Under the pieces are notes generated by a model. The model was not told the origin of the DNA and ran no database searches. It saw nothing but the letters and a program-made list of their open reading frames with translations. This document shows, piece after piece, positions 7,636-15,179 of a DNA stretch of 46,938 nt. Position numbers and translations under genes: made by a program. The DNA is from a virus. The DNA lies in the IMG/VR virus record IMGVR_UViG_3300042922_000744, positions 1 through 46,938 of that record; one strand, written 5' to 3'. How positions within the stretch are numbered: the first letter of the stretch is position 1; each line of letters opens with the position of its first letter.

Positions 7636-8799
7636 TTACTCGCTGTTTTCGCCGAAGGCGTCGAGCGCTGAAGTCGCGTCGGGCCCGACGGCGAGGCGCT
7701 GCGTGTAGTGCTTCCGGGTGACGGTGCTGCCCGACGCGTGGCCGAGCTGCTCGCCAGCTACCTCGATGCCGAGCTCGTCGCGGATCCGGGTGGCTACCGC
7801 CTTCCGCAGCGAGCGCGGCGAGACCTCGGCGTAAGGCGTGCCCGCGAGGGCTTCGCGCCAGTTGCGTCGGAGGTTGTGTGGCCACCGCAGCGTGCCGACG
7901 GCGGACGGGAACACCCATTCGCAGTACGAGTGGATGCGCCGGCGAGTGAGCACGTCGGCGACGTACTGCGGCAGCTTCAGGACCCGACGGGATGAGTCGG
8001 TCTTCGGGTGCTCCTGGACGAACACCTTGCCGTCAGCGTCGAGGGTGACCGTGCCGTGAATGCTGATCGTCGGGCGGGGGAGTGCGTCGAGGTCGACGTC
8101 GTCCCAGCGCAGGGCGAGGATCTCCGCGGTGCGTGCGCCGGTCCCGCTGAACACGTCGAACAGGTCGCCGAGATCCGCGACGCGCTGGTTGCCGCGCTTG
8201 TCGGGCGTCGTGTCGTAGGCGCGCATGAGCGCAGCCATCTCGCGGATCGAGTGGGCGTCGGGAGCGACGACCGGTTTCCGTGGCTGAACGATGCGGCCGG
8301 CGTCGCGGACGGGGTTGCTGCGGATGGCGCCGTGGCGCACCGCGAGCGCGAAGACGTGCTGTAGCAGGGTCCGCGCTGTCTTCGCCGTCGACGGGCCGTT
8401 CTCTGTCGTGACGCTCTTGAGGAACCGGTCGACGCGGGGGACGGTCGCTTCGCCGAGGCGGACCCCGCCGAACCCGTTCTTCACGATCGTGCCGAGGATG
8501 TCGGTGTACCGGCGCACCGTGGCGATCGCGAGCTCCGATCGTTCTGGCTCGGCCAGCCACTTCTCTGCCGCTTGCTTCACCGTGGTGTCCGCGGTGAGGT
8601 CCTCGCCGGCGGGCGCGAGGCGCGCCTTCATGGCGCGGATCAGGTTGCGTTCGGCCTCGGCGCCGGTCTTGCCCTGCCGCTGCATCTTCCGGGTCTTGCC
8701 GTCGGAGTCGCGGTAGTACGCGACTGCGGCGTGCTTCCCGTCGACGACGATGCGGCGGATCTTGCCCCAGGTTTCGAGCTCGAGCGGCGGCCGCGGCAT
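7636..8799 (-). CDS. int: Tyrosine integrase (387 aa)
   Basis: Site-specific recombinase for integration at attP. The layout is an N-terminal arm-binding region (residues 1-65), a core-binding SAM-like domain (about 73-155) and a catalytic domain (180-375). Visible catalytic residues are R223 (GTGARTAEIL), K266 (HPKTDSSRR), R332, H354 (QLGHAS) and Y365 (KHYTQR). The box-II position that is normally His in HxxR is R329 (SPRSLR), an unusual substitution. The ATG shares one base with the stop of the upstream gene, so the integrase is read as the last gene of the repressor operon. attP and a terminator follow directly. Confidence 0.95.
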   Translation of the reverse strand: MPRPPLELETWGKIRRIVVDGKHAAVAYYRDSDGKTRKMQRQGKTGAEAERNLIRAMKARLAPAGEDLTADTTVKQAAEKWLAEPERSELAIATVRRYTDILGTIVKNGFGGVRLGEATVPRVDRFLKSVTTENGPSTAKTARTLLQHVFALAVRHGAIRSNPVRDAGRIVQPRKPVVAPDAHSIREMAALMRAYDTTPDKRGNQRVADLGDLFDVFSGTGARTAEILALRWDDVDLDALPRPTISIHGTVTLDADGKVFVQEHPKTDSSRRVLKLPQYVADVLTRRRIHSYCEWVFPSAVGTLRWPHNLRRNWREALAGTPYAEVSPRSLRKAVATRIRDELGIEVAGEQLGHASGSTVTRKHYTQRLAVGPDATSALDAFGENSE

Positions 8800-9110
8800 T
8801 AGCTCCGCCCCTTCTCCGCGCGCTTCGCTGCGGCTGCCAGCTGGCGAGGCGTGGCGAGCGCGTGCACGGCCGATAGCGCGCCACGGTACTTCGTGCCGAA
8901 CCCGACGACGATCCCACGCGGCCCGTCGCTGACCTCGAGGACGACGCGATCGCCGAGCTCGGGCGCTTTGGCGAGCGACCAGGTGTACGCGTATCCGCGG
9001 TCCAGATCGCTCGGGTCCCAGGCGGGTGCGGGCTCATGGAACTCGCGATAGGCGATGCGCACGACGGGCGGTTTCGGAGCCGGTTTCGTCGATCGCTTGC
9101 GACCGAACAT
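8799..9110 (-). CDS. Hypothetical protein of the lysogeny operon (103 aa)
   Basis: Unrecognised basic protein. It opens with a short Lys/Arg/Pro-rich stretch (MFGRKRSTKPAPKPP), then has a beta-rich middle (RVVLEVSDGPRGIVVGFGTKYRG) and ends in an Ala/Lys-rich helix. It overlaps by single bases both the ImmA-type gene upstream and the integrase downstream, so it is co-translated with them. A nucleic-acid role is possible from its charge, but nothing identifies it. Confidence 0.7.
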   Translation of the reverse strand: MFGRKRSTKPAPKPPVVRIAYREFHEPAPAWDPSDLDRGYAYTWSLAKAPELGDRVVLEVSDGPRGIVVGFGTKYRGALSAVHALATPRQLAAAAKRAEKGRS

Positions 9111-9571
9111 CAGGCCACGTCCTCGCGGTGCAGCCAGTTGCCGGCACCCATCTTCGGGGCGACGTAAACAGTGTCGCCGAGCCGCGTCAGCAGCCCCTGA
9201 AACGCGACGAGGATGCTCTTCATGACGCCGAGCTCGAGCGCCATGGCGCCCGGGTGGCCGGCGTGGATCTCTTCGACGTGCCGGTAGTCGCCGGGTGAGA
9301 TGAGTCGCAGTGCCGCCCACTCCTCAGCCATGCGTTCCTGCTTCGCGTGCACCGGTCCGAAGCGTGACGGGGTGTGGCCGAATGCCGCGTGCGCCAGCTC
9401 GTGAGCGAGCACGCAGCGGTGGAGCCGTGCGTTCATCCCAGGGCGAAGCCGGATGAGCTTCAGCTCGTGGTGATACTCCCCGTCGCGGCCGTGCCGGAGG
9501 TGGGAGTACTCGATGCGCACGCCGGCCTGGCGGGCAAGGTCCTCGAGGTACTCGTCGATCGGTGTCGTCAT
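9110..9571 (-). CDS. ImmA/IrrE-family metallopeptidase (153 aa)
   Basis: Zinc metallopeptidase with HELAH at residues 57-61 followed by FGH at 64-66, the ImmA/IrrE signature. In the family, ImmA cleaves a partner repressor after DNA damage and so triggers induction. The partner here is very likely the adjacent repressor, whose stop codon overlaps this start (ATGA). The protein has the usual length for a single-domain ImmA and no membrane segment. It is transcribed leftward between the repressor and the integrase. Confidence 0.88.
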   Translation of the reverse strand: MTTPIDEYLEDLARQAGVRIEYSHLRHGRDGEYHHELKLIRLRPGMNARLHRCVLAHELAHAAFGHTPSRFGPVHAKQERMAEEWAALRLISPGDYRHVEEIHAGHPGAMALELGVMKSILVAFQGLLTRLGDTVYVAPKMGAGNWLHREDVA

Positions 9572-10026
9572 TGCTCGTCGGTGGGCTCCGGGTCGGTGGT
9601 GCGGGCTACGGCGTCCAGCTCATCTTCCGCTGGGGGTGTGACACGGCTGGCCGGGAAGGGTGTCACATTCGACGGTGCGAGCAGTTCGTCCGAGATCGCC
9701 CGCACGGCGCCGTCGACGGCACGGGACCGACGCTCGATCGGCACGGCCTCGATCAGAGTGCCGAGCATGCTGAGCCAGATCTCCGTTTGGTCCTCGAATC
9801 GGACCGGCTCGATGTCTACGCCGAGCACCTGGTAAATGCGCTGGAGGACCTTTGCCTGGGGAGTGGTGTTGCCGTTCTCGATATCGCTGAGCGTCTGCCG
9901 CGAGACATTCGCGTTCTCCGCGAGTTCTTCCTGCTTCATGCCCTGGTCAAGTCGAAGTGACTTGACCCTCTGTGCCAACGAAGCACGGGCGTCAGCGGAG
10001 AGCTTTCCGGAAAAGTTTCTTGACAT
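9568..10026 (-). CDS. Phage repressor, XRE/Cro-CI type HTH (152 aa)
   Basis: Probable lysogeny repressor. An XRE-type helix-turn-helix lies at about residues 18-72 (LRLDQGMKQEELAENANVSR, TLSDIENGNTTPQ). The C-terminal half is not a LexA-type S24 protease; it is a short Glu/Pro-rich domain, consistent with inactivation by the adjacent ImmA-type peptidase. The ATG has no ribosome site and lies 7 bp after a TACGTT -10 element, so the mRNA is probably leaderless. It is first in the leftward operon repressor-ImmA-103 aa protein-integrase and diverges from the Cro-like gene across an operator-bearing gap. Confidence 0.9.
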   Translation of the reverse strand: MSRNFSGKLSADARASLAQRVKSLRLDQGMKQEELAENANVSRQTLSDIENGNTTPQAKVLQRIYQVLGVDIEPVRFEDQTEIWLSMLGTLIEAVPIERRSRAVDGAVRAISDELLAPSNVTPFPASRVTPPAEDELDAVARTTDPEPTDEQ

Positions 10027-10033
10027 GAACAGG

Positions 10034-10063
10034 AACGTATCATGCCTAGAAATCGCGGCACAA
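10034..10063 (-). promoter_or_regulatory. Putative repressor promoter (leaderless)
   Basis: On the minus strand, TTGTGC (complement of 10058-10063) and TACGTT (complement of 10034-10039) are separated by 18 bp. The -10 lies 7 bp before the repressor ATG, with no room for a ribosome site. The match to consensus is moderate. Confidence 0.5.
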
Positions 10064-10109
10064 GTGGGCAGTTCTTTGACATGAGGTCCAGAACCTGAGT
10101 TCAGGGGGC

Positions 10110-10139
10110 TTGCTTCTGTGTCCAGAACGTGTCTAAAGT
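10110..10139 (+). promoter_or_regulatory. Putative early rightward promoter (leaderless)
   Basis: TTGCTT at 10110-10115 and TAAAGT at 10134-10139 are separated by 18 bp, and the ATG of the Cro-like gene follows 7 bp later. No purine-rich ribosome site lies before that ATG. The -10 lies inside the GTCCAG/CTGGAC inverted repeat, so repressor binding would block it. Confidence 0.5.
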
Positions 10140-10146
10140 CCTGGAC

Positions 10147-10371
10147 ATGAACCAGCAACGACCCGCCGGTGAAGCGCTCCGGACATTGCGCCGCATCGCA
10201 GGCCTCACTCTCGAGCGAACCGCCGAGCTCGCGGACACCGCGCCTGCCTACCTGTCCAAGGTCGAGACGGGCCGCCTCGTCCCTACCGTGGGCTACGTCG
10301 CAAACGTGACGTCGGCAATCGCTTCGCATATGCAGCAGACCGGCGAGCTCACGAACAAGGTGGCGGGCTGA
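10147..10371 (+). CDS. Cro-like HTH protein (74 aa)
   Basis: Small XRE-type DNA-binding protein covering essentially one helix-turn-helix domain (LRRIAGLTLERTAELADTAPAYLSKVETGRLVP). As first gene of the rightward operon, opposite the repressor, it fits a Cro or early regulator. The ATG at 10147 is preferred to an in-frame GTG at 10129 because it sits at the expected start of a leaderless transcript and the GTG lies inside the operator. Its stop shares a base with the next ATG. Confidence 0.82.
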   Translation: MNQQRPAGEALRTLRRIAGLTLERTAELADTAPAYLSKVETGRLVPTVGYVANVTSAIASHMQQTGELTNKVAG

Positions 10372-10613
10372 TGAGTGCCGACGCGATCACCACCCCGATC
10401 CGCGCCTTGGCCGGCGAAGACCGGCAGTTGCGGTGGCTCACCGAGCAGCAGGTGTCCGATCACACCGGTATCCCGGTGCAGACGCTTCGGTCGTGGCGAC
10501 GTGATGGCGCGGTCCGTGTGCTGCCGTTCCACAAGCTCGGACGCCTCGTCCGGTACGAGTTGGGTGAGGTCGACGCGGCCCTGATCGCAGCAGTTGTCGA
10601 GGTGTCGAAGTGA
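10371..10613 (+). CDS. MerR/excisionase-type HTH protein, candidate directionality factor (80 aa)
   Basis: The central segment LTEQQVSDHTGIPVQTLRSWRRDGAVRVLPFHKLGRLVRY is a winged helix-turn-helix of the excisionase/HTH_17 type. Such proteins bend DNA and serve as recombination directionality factors, so this is the best Xis candidate for the integrase, though it lies in the early operon and not beside int. Start and stop overlap both neighbours by 1-4 bp. A transcription-factor role is the alternative. Confidence 0.72.
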   Translation: MSADAITTPIRALAGEDRQLRWLTEQQVSDHTGIPVQTLRSWRRDGAVRVLPFHKLGRLVRYELGEVDAALIAAVVEVSK

Positions 10614-10921
10614 GCGCCCGCCGCTTCATCGCCGCCGCGACGGTCGTCATCGTCGCCGTACTCTGCGCGCCGGCCGCCTTCGTGCCGGTCCTGAACACTG
10701 CCGACTTCGTCGTCGGCCTCGCGCCTCTCGTGCTCGTCCTCGTCGTCGGTGCACATCGTCGCCCCAAGACTCCCGCCGGGGGCCAGGTCCCCAGCCAGCG
10801 CACCCCCAGCGCAGCGCCCCCGGCGGGTCATCTCGACCAACTCGCGGCGATCGATCCCGATCTCGCCGCACACGAGCTGCGCATGGCCGCGTGGGCCACG
10901 CGGACGGGATCACGCCTCTGA
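10610..10921 (+). CDS. Small membrane protein (103 aa)
   Basis: Two hydrophobic segments near residues 7-25 (FIAAATVVIVAVLCAPAAFV) and 32-48 (DFVVGLAPLVLVLVVG) are followed by a basic, Pro-rich cytoplasmic tail. The GTG start overlaps the previous stop by 4 bp. A membrane protein this early in the lytic operon could act in exclusion or host takeover, but no family is recognised. Confidence 0.65.
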   Translation: MSARRFIAAATVVIVAVLCAPAAFVPVLNTADFVVGLAPLVLVLVVGAHRRPKTPAGGQVPSQRTPSAAPPAGHLDQLAAIDPDLAAHELRMAAWATRTGSRL

Positions 10922-10996
10922 CGCCGGCCGCCGGTCGCCGCGCGACCCCCTGACTCCAAGTCCCACTTCTTTCACCACACCCATTCGAGGAACACC

Positions 10997-11083
10997 GTGC
11001 AGCAGCAGCCCGAGGTCACCGACCTCCAGAATCCGCCCTTCCCGCCCATGCCCGCATCCCAGCACGTGGGGTCGGCCCGATGA
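10997..11083 (+). CDS. Micro-ORF (28 aa), coupled to rusA
   Basis: A GTG with a strong GAGGAA site 7 bp upstream opens a 28-codon frame that ends in an ATGA overlap with the RusA start. The Pro-rich peptide (NPPFPPMP) has no known function. Its ribosome site and coupling suggest it is translated, perhaps mainly to bring ribosomes to rusA. The 75 bp before it show nothing recognisable. Confidence 0.45.
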   Translation: MQQQPEVTDLQNPPFPPMPASQHVGSAR

Positions 11084-11550
11084 ACACCTTCTTCGTTCCC
11101 GGCATCCCCGTCCCGCAGGGGTCCAAGAAGGGCTTCTCACCTCGAGGCTCGACGCTCGTCCAGATCGTCGATGACAACAAGGCCGTGCTGAACCCGTGGC
11201 GCGAGCAGATCGCCCGTGTCGCGTTCGGCACCTGGGCGTACTCGCAGCCGATCGACGGGCCCTGCCGCATCGACGCGGCGTTCGTTCTGCCCCGCAAGCC
11301 GTCCGTGAAGCGCGCGCTGCCGTCGGTTCCGCCGGATCTCGACAAGCTCCTGCGCGCACTGCTCGACGGCATCACGCAGGCAGGGAACGTCTGGGCCGAC
11401 GACTCGCGCGTCGTCGAGGTCCACACCACGAAGGTCTACGGCGCCCAGCCCGGCGTGCACGTGACCATCACCCAGATTTCGGCAGTCGCGACCGTCGTGG
11501 CGCCGTCAGAGAAGGCGGCCGCGGCCGTCGGAGGAGGAATCGCATCATGA
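11080..11550 (+). CDS. rusA: RusA-like Holliday-junction resolvase (156 aa)
   Basis: Endonuclease that resolves branched DNA before packaging. The family signature is clear: N-terminal FFVPGIPVPQGSKKG, then PDLDKLLRALLDGI with D86, D88 and K89, and VWADDSRVV with D107 and D108 as metal ligands. A 30-residue Ala/Val-rich tail extends beyond the usual end. It heads the recombination block of YqaJ and RecT, and so likely handles the junctions they make. The ATG overlaps the micro-ORF stop. Confidence 0.92.
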   Translation: MNTFFVPGIPVPQGSKKGFSPRGSTLVQIVDDNKAVLNPWREQIARVAFGTWAYSQPIDGPCRIDAAFVLPRKPSVKRALPSVPPDLDKLLRALLDGITQAGNVWADDSRVVEVHTTKVYGAQPGVHVTITQISAVATVVAPSEKAAAAVGGGIAS

Positions 11551-11855
11551 CCGAGATCAAGCCCACCGCGTTCCAGCGCGGCGTCCCCGCCGAGCAGGCG
11601 AATGGCCTCTACGGCGTGGAGGAGCAGCTCATCGCCATGGCGCCCGGCGACCAGATCGTGTGCATCAGCACCTACTCCGTCGAGGAGGTCATGGAGAAGC
11701 GCCGCGCTGGCCAGGAGTGGCCGGTCGTCGCGATGAAGCACCTCGAGCCGCTGTGGGACGAGAAGGCCGCGGCGTCGGCGCTGAAGCTCCGCGACATGGC
11801 CTACAAGGCGCGCACCGGCCAGGACGCGCTCGACATCCCGGAGGGTGACGACTGA
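11547..11855 (+). CDS. Hypothetical protein (102 aa)
   Basis: Unrecognised acidic soluble protein. The ATG follows GGAGGAGG and overlaps the RusA stop (ATGA). It has a mixed N-terminal part (GDQIVCISTYSVEEVMEKR) and a helical C-terminal part (AAASALKLRDMAYKAR). Its place between the resolvase and the YqaJ nuclease suggests an accessory recombination role, without direct evidence. Confidence 0.72.
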   Translation: MTEIKPTAFQRGVPAEQANGLYGVEEQLIAMAPGDQIVCISTYSVEEVMEKRRAGQEWPVVAMKHLEPLWDEKAAASALKLRDMAYKARTGQDALDIPEGDD

Positions 11856-12112
11856 TGGGCGAGCTGAAGGTGTCGCTCTCCATCGGGGGCAGTCAGTACA
11901 CGTCGACCGGGCGTGGAGGGAACGCATTCTCCATCCCGAACGCGTCGAGTGGCGAGTCGGACCCGACGGTGGTGAAGGTCGCGCTGCCGATCGACGACAG
12001 CTACACGACCGGCGCGATCGTGGACGTCATCGCTGCGGTCGGTTCGGCTGTCTCCGCGATGGTCGTCACGACGCGTGAGTCGGTCGCCGAAGATGTGCGG
12101 GCCGAATCGTGA
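11855..12112 (+). CDS. Hypothetical protein (85 aa)
   Basis: Unrecognised beta-rich protein with a Gly/Ser-rich first half (LSIGGSQYTSTGRGGNAFS) and an Ala/Val-rich helix (GAIVDVIAAVGSAVSAMVV). It starts on the last base of the previous stop, and its own stop overlaps the GTG of the YqaJ gene. The tight coupling implies it is made along with the recombination proteins. Confidence 0.7.
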   Translation: MGELKVSLSIGGSQYTSTGRGGNAFSIPNASSGESDPTVVKVALPIDDSYTTGAIVDVIAAVGSAVSAMVVTTRESVAEDVRAES

Positions 12113-13050
12113 GCGCCGCGATCTTCCTCCCTCCCGCCCTCGCGGATCTGATGGCGCGCGCTGGCGCGTCCGACACGGACCGTCCGGCGTGGCTCGCCGA
12201 ACGTCGCGGCGGAATCACCGCCACCGAGGTCCGCGACCTCTACATCCGCGCGAAATCGACCGCGAAGCTCATCGCCATCAAGCTCGAGCAGGAGGCAGAG
12301 CGCGATCTCGGGGCGTACATCCCTCGCGTCCGCTACGGCAAGGACCGCGAGCCGATCATCGCTCAGCAACTCCGGGGCGAAGGGTTCGAGCCCGAGTCCC
12401 GCGTGTTCCAACACCCGGAGAACAGTCGTCACCTCGCATCCCCGGATGGCGTGCGCGTCAACTTCGACGGCGAGCTGGAGATCTCCGAGATCAAGACCGA
12501 CGAGCACGGCATCGAGCCGGGCGCGGAGACGTGGGACGCCACCGGATATGCGATTCAGGCCCTGTGGGGCCTGTACGTGACCGGAGCGCGTCGCTGCCGC
12601 TTCGCGATCGAGGAGTGCATCCGCACGGCCGACGGCTTCGAGCCCGGCGAGGTTCGCCGCTTCTGGATCGAGCGGGATGACGAACTGATCGCCGAGCTCG
12701 TCGAACTGGCAGACACGTTCCTCACCGCGATGGACGACATGCGCGAGAACGGCATCGACCCGATCGCCGTGTCGCTCCTGGAGGACGCGATCGCGGCTAA
12801 CGAGGCGCAGAAGGTCGCCCGGGACGCGCTCGAGGCGTACTGCGCTTCGACCGGTGTCTCGTCGCTGCGGATCCCCGAGGGGTCGCTGTCGTACTCCACG
12901 CCAGCGCCCCGGAAATCGTTCCAGCAGACCGCTTTCAAGGAAGCGCACCCGGACATGTACGCGGAGTTCGTCGAGGCGAGTGCGGCGACCAAACCGACGC
13001 TGCGCATCACCCCTGCGCGCAAGAAAGAAGAGACGGAGGTGGCGGCATGA
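12109..13050 (+). CDS. YqaJ-like viral exonuclease (313 aa)
   Basis: PD-(D/E)XK exonuclease that would resect double-stranded ends to feed RecT. The YqaJ features are WLAERRGGITATEVRDL near residue 30, then ASPDGVRV and the catalytic ISEIKT motif near residue 128. The C-terminal third is a helical extension with a basic end (TPARKKEETE). It begins with GTG in a GTGA overlap and directly precedes recT, forming a lambda-Red-like pair. Confidence 0.9.
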   Translation: MSAAIFLPPALADLMARAGASDTDRPAWLAERRGGITATEVRDLYIRAKSTAKLIAIKLEQEAERDLGAYIPRVRYGKDREPIIAQQLRGEGFEPESRVFQHPENSRHLASPDGVRVNFDGELEISEIKTDEHGIEPGAETWDATGYAIQALWGLYVTGARRCRFAIEECIRTADGFEPGEVRRFWIERDDELIAELVELADTFLTAMDDMRENGIDPIAVSLLEDAIAANEAQKVARDALEAYCASTGVSSLRIPEGSLSYSTPAPRKSFQQTAFKEAHPDMYAEFVEASAATKPTLRITPARKKEETEVAA

Positions 13051-13985
13051 CCGCCCTCGCAACCCTGCCCAAGAGCAGCGATGCCGATACCTGGAGCCCC
13101 GAAGAGAAGGCGCTCGTGGAGGCGGCGGGTCTCGTGCACGTGGACACGCAGACGAACACAAAGACGCTCGCTGAGCGACCCGTCGTCGCCGCGTTCCTTC
13201 AGCACTGCGCCCGCACGGGGCTCGACCCGATCGCGCGGCAGATCTACTCCATCGCACGGAAGTCGCGCGGTCAGCTCAAGTGGCAGATCCAGATCAGCAT
13301 CGACGGTGCTCGTCTCGTCGCAGAGCGCTCGGGGCAGTACGAGGGCCAGACGACGCCCGAGTTCACCGCCGACGGCATGACGTGGACGCAGGTGTGGCTG
13401 GCCGCCGAGCCGCCGAAGGCCGCCCGAGTGGGTGTGTACCGCCGCGGCTTCCGCGACGCGCTCTACGCGGTCGCGCTCTGGGACGCCTACGTGCAGAAGA
13501 CGTACAACGGCGACACCACCGAGATGTGGAAGAAGATGGGCCCGCTGATGCTGGCGAAGTGCGCCGAGATGCTCGCACTCCGCAAGGCGTTCCCGCAGGA
13601 CCTCTCCGGCCTGTACTCGTCGGAGGAGATGGCGCAGGCCGACAAGCCGGCGCCGATCGAGCAGCAGAGCCAGGCTCAGCCCTCGACGCCCGCTGCCGTG
13701 GTGCCCGACCCTGCTCCCTCCGAGGTGCGCGTGCCGTCGAAGGATTGGCTCGCGCTGGCGAACGCAGCGAAGTCTCGTGACGATCTGCGCCCGATCTACG
13801 CGGAGGCGGAAGCTGCCGGTGACCTGAACATCGGGATCGCTGACGGTCGTCCGCTGGGTGCGTACCTCTGGGAGCTGCGCGAGAAGTTGCCCGAGCACAC
13901 CGAAGACGTCGTGGACGCCGAGATCGTCGATGAGTCCGCGGGGGAGCCGGTGCACGACTGGCCCACCGCCGAGGTGAAGCCGTGA
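13047..13985 (+). CDS. recT: RecT/Bet single-strand annealing protein (312 aa)
   Basis: Recombinase of the RecT family that anneals single strands made by the upstream nuclease. The core spans residues 20-195, with ARTGLDPIARQIYSIARKSRG, IQISIDGARLVAERSGQYEG and KMGPLMLAKCAEMLALRKAFP, all family hallmarks. The tail after residue 200 is Pro/Ala-rich, then forms a small helical domain and an acidic end. The ATG overlaps the nuclease stop (ATGA). Confidence 0.93.
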   Translation: MTALATLPKSSDADTWSPEEKALVEAAGLVHVDTQTNTKTLAERPVVAAFLQHCARTGLDPIARQIYSIARKSRGQLKWQIQISIDGARLVAERSGQYEGQTTPEFTADGMTWTQVWLAAEPPKAARVGVYRRGFRDALYAVALWDAYVQKTYNGDTTEMWKKMGPLMLAKCAEMLALRKAFPQDLSGLYSSEEMAQADKPAPIEQQSQAQPSTPAAVVPDPAPSEVRVPSKDWLALANAAKSRDDLRPIYAEAEAAGDLNIGIADGRPLGAYLWELREKLPEHTEDVVDAEIVDESAGEPVHDWPTAEVKP

Positions 13986-14290
13986 CGCTCGTCGGCACGC
14001 CCCTCGTGCGCACGGAGGACGGCTCGATCCTCGGACCGGACTACCGCCGCATCCCCGGCTTCGCCCGCCCCGAGACGAACGTGCCCGGTGTCGTCGCCGC
14101 ATCCTTCGTGATGCCTGGCGACACCGTGCGCCTCGCCGGCCAGGATCTGCTCGTCGTCACGACCCGCGAGCACGGCCGTCCCGACACCGTCTACATCGGC
14201 ATCCGCAACCAGCACGGCGCGGAGATCGTGCACGAGTTCCGCTCGACCGAGCGTGTACACGTCACGGCAGTGGGGGCGTTCGACCGATGA
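13982..14290 (+). CDS. Hypothetical protein (102 aa)
   Basis: Unrecognised beta-rich protein starting with GTG in a GTGA overlap with recT. Strand-like segments such as GDTVRLAGQDLLVVTTRE and TVYIGIRNQHGAEIVHEF suggest a compact beta-barrel. It has no membrane segment or metal motif. Its role in the recombination-replication block is unknown. Confidence 0.7.
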   Translation: MTLVGTPLVRTEDGSILGPDYRRIPGFARPETNVPGVVAASFVMPGDTVRLAGQDLLVVTTREHGRPDTVYIGIRNQHGAEIVHEFRSTERVHVTAVGAFDR

Positions 14291-14769
14291 ACGACATTCA
14301 CCCCGCGGTGCAGGCGACCCTGCGGAGCATCATCGGCCTCGAGGCGGATCCGGCTGACGAGCTGCACCAGAAGCTCGCCGCGACGATCAAGGACCTCGGG
14401 CCGGGCGCGACCTACGGGCAGCGGATCGTGGCGCTCCGGTTCGACTTCGTCTGGGAGCTGCGCGAGGCCGGGAAGGTGTTCGCGACGTCGAAGGCGGACT
14501 ACGAGAACGCGATCGCCACGAAGGTCCCGGAGATCGTCGAGCGTGCGGCGCTCGAGGGGAAGAAGGTCGCTCTTGGCCTCGCGCAGGCGATGGCAGAGCG
14601 GGACGCGTACGAGCTGAAGCTCACCTACCTGGTCGCGGAGAAGCGCGAGCAGGCGATGCGGAAGTTCCTCGACGCGCTGGATGCGGCGCTGGAGAACCAC
14701 CGCACCGACCGTGCCGACGCTCGCGCTGGCGACCGGGCGCACTCGCAGGGCTTCGGCGGGGGTGCCTGA
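14287..14769 (+). CDS. Hypothetical helical protein (160 aa)
   Basis: Mainly alpha-helical, with a long charged stretch at residues 75-140 (VERAALEGKKVALGLAQAM, AEKREQAMRKFLDALDAAL) that looks like a coiled coil. No family is recognised. The ATG overlaps the previous stop and its stop shares a base with the HNH gene. Many actinophages carry a helical protein at this place between RecT and the replication genes. Confidence 0.7.
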   Translation: MNDIHPAVQATLRSIIGLEADPADELHQKLAATIKDLGPGATYGQRIVALRFDFVWELREAGKVFATSKADYENAIATKVPEIVERAALEGKKVALGLAQAMAERDAYELKLTYLVAEKREQAMRKFLDALDAALENHRTDRADARAGDRAHSQGFGGGA

Positions 14770-15179
14770 TGGGCGCCGGCGACTTCACGACCGCCACGGT
14801 GCAGCTCGTGTTTTTCGAGCGCGATGGGGGTGCGTGCTTCCTGTGCGGTCGCTCCCTCCGCTTCGAGGACCGCGGGCGCGGCTGGTCGATGCACCACCGG
14901 AAGCCGCGAGGCACCGGAGGGGTGCGCGGCGAGGCGGCCGTGGCGATCGCGTCGCCGGCGAACGCACTGACGCTCTGCGGATCCGGGACGACCGGATGCC
15001 ACGGGTGGGCGGAGCACAACAGGACGAAGGCGATCGAGATGGGCGTGCTCATCTCGCGCCACGCGGTGGGTCCGGCTTTCGAGCCGACGGCCGTGCTGGT
15101 GATGCGGAACGACGGAACGAAATGGCTGCTGGGTGACAGCGGCGAAGCACGGAAAGTGGGGAGCAAGTCATGGGAGTGA
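14769..15179 (+). CDS. HNH-type endonuclease (136 aa)
   Basis: Small nuclease with a zinc-stabilised beta-beta-alpha metal fold. It has CFLCG near residue 24, MHHRKPRG with the HNH first histidines near residue 42, then NALTLCG and GCHGWAEHN completing the motif. The C-terminal part is a short beta segment. No intein or intron is nearby, so it is free-standing; its use may be in replication or packaging. Its 3' end overlaps the initiator start by 10 bp. Confidence 0.85.
   Translation: MGAGDFTTATVQLVFFERDGGACFLCGRSLRFEDRGRGWSMHHRKPRGTGGVRGEAAVAIASPANALTLCGSGTTGCHGWAEHNRTKAIEMGVLISRHAVGPAFEPTAVLVMRNDGTKWLLGDSGEARKVGSKSWE

Larger units (their letters stand above)
10027..10146. promoter_or_regulatory. 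Immunity control region with operator-like repeats
   Basis: The 120-bp divergent gap holds a repeated GTCCAGAAC (10086-10094 and 10120-10128). It also holds inverted pairs GTTCT/AGAAC (10071-10075 and 10090-10094), CCTGA-GT-TCAGG (10094-10105) and GTCCAG/CTGGAC (10120-10125 and 10141-10146). The last pair spans the -10 region and reaches the base before the Cro-like ATG. These are the expected binding sites for the repressor and the Cro-like protein. Confidence 0.75.

Noticed and set aside
14769-15179. Homing endonuclease inside an intron or intein
   Set aside because: The neighbouring genes are uninterrupted and in tight operon order, with no split reading frame on either side.
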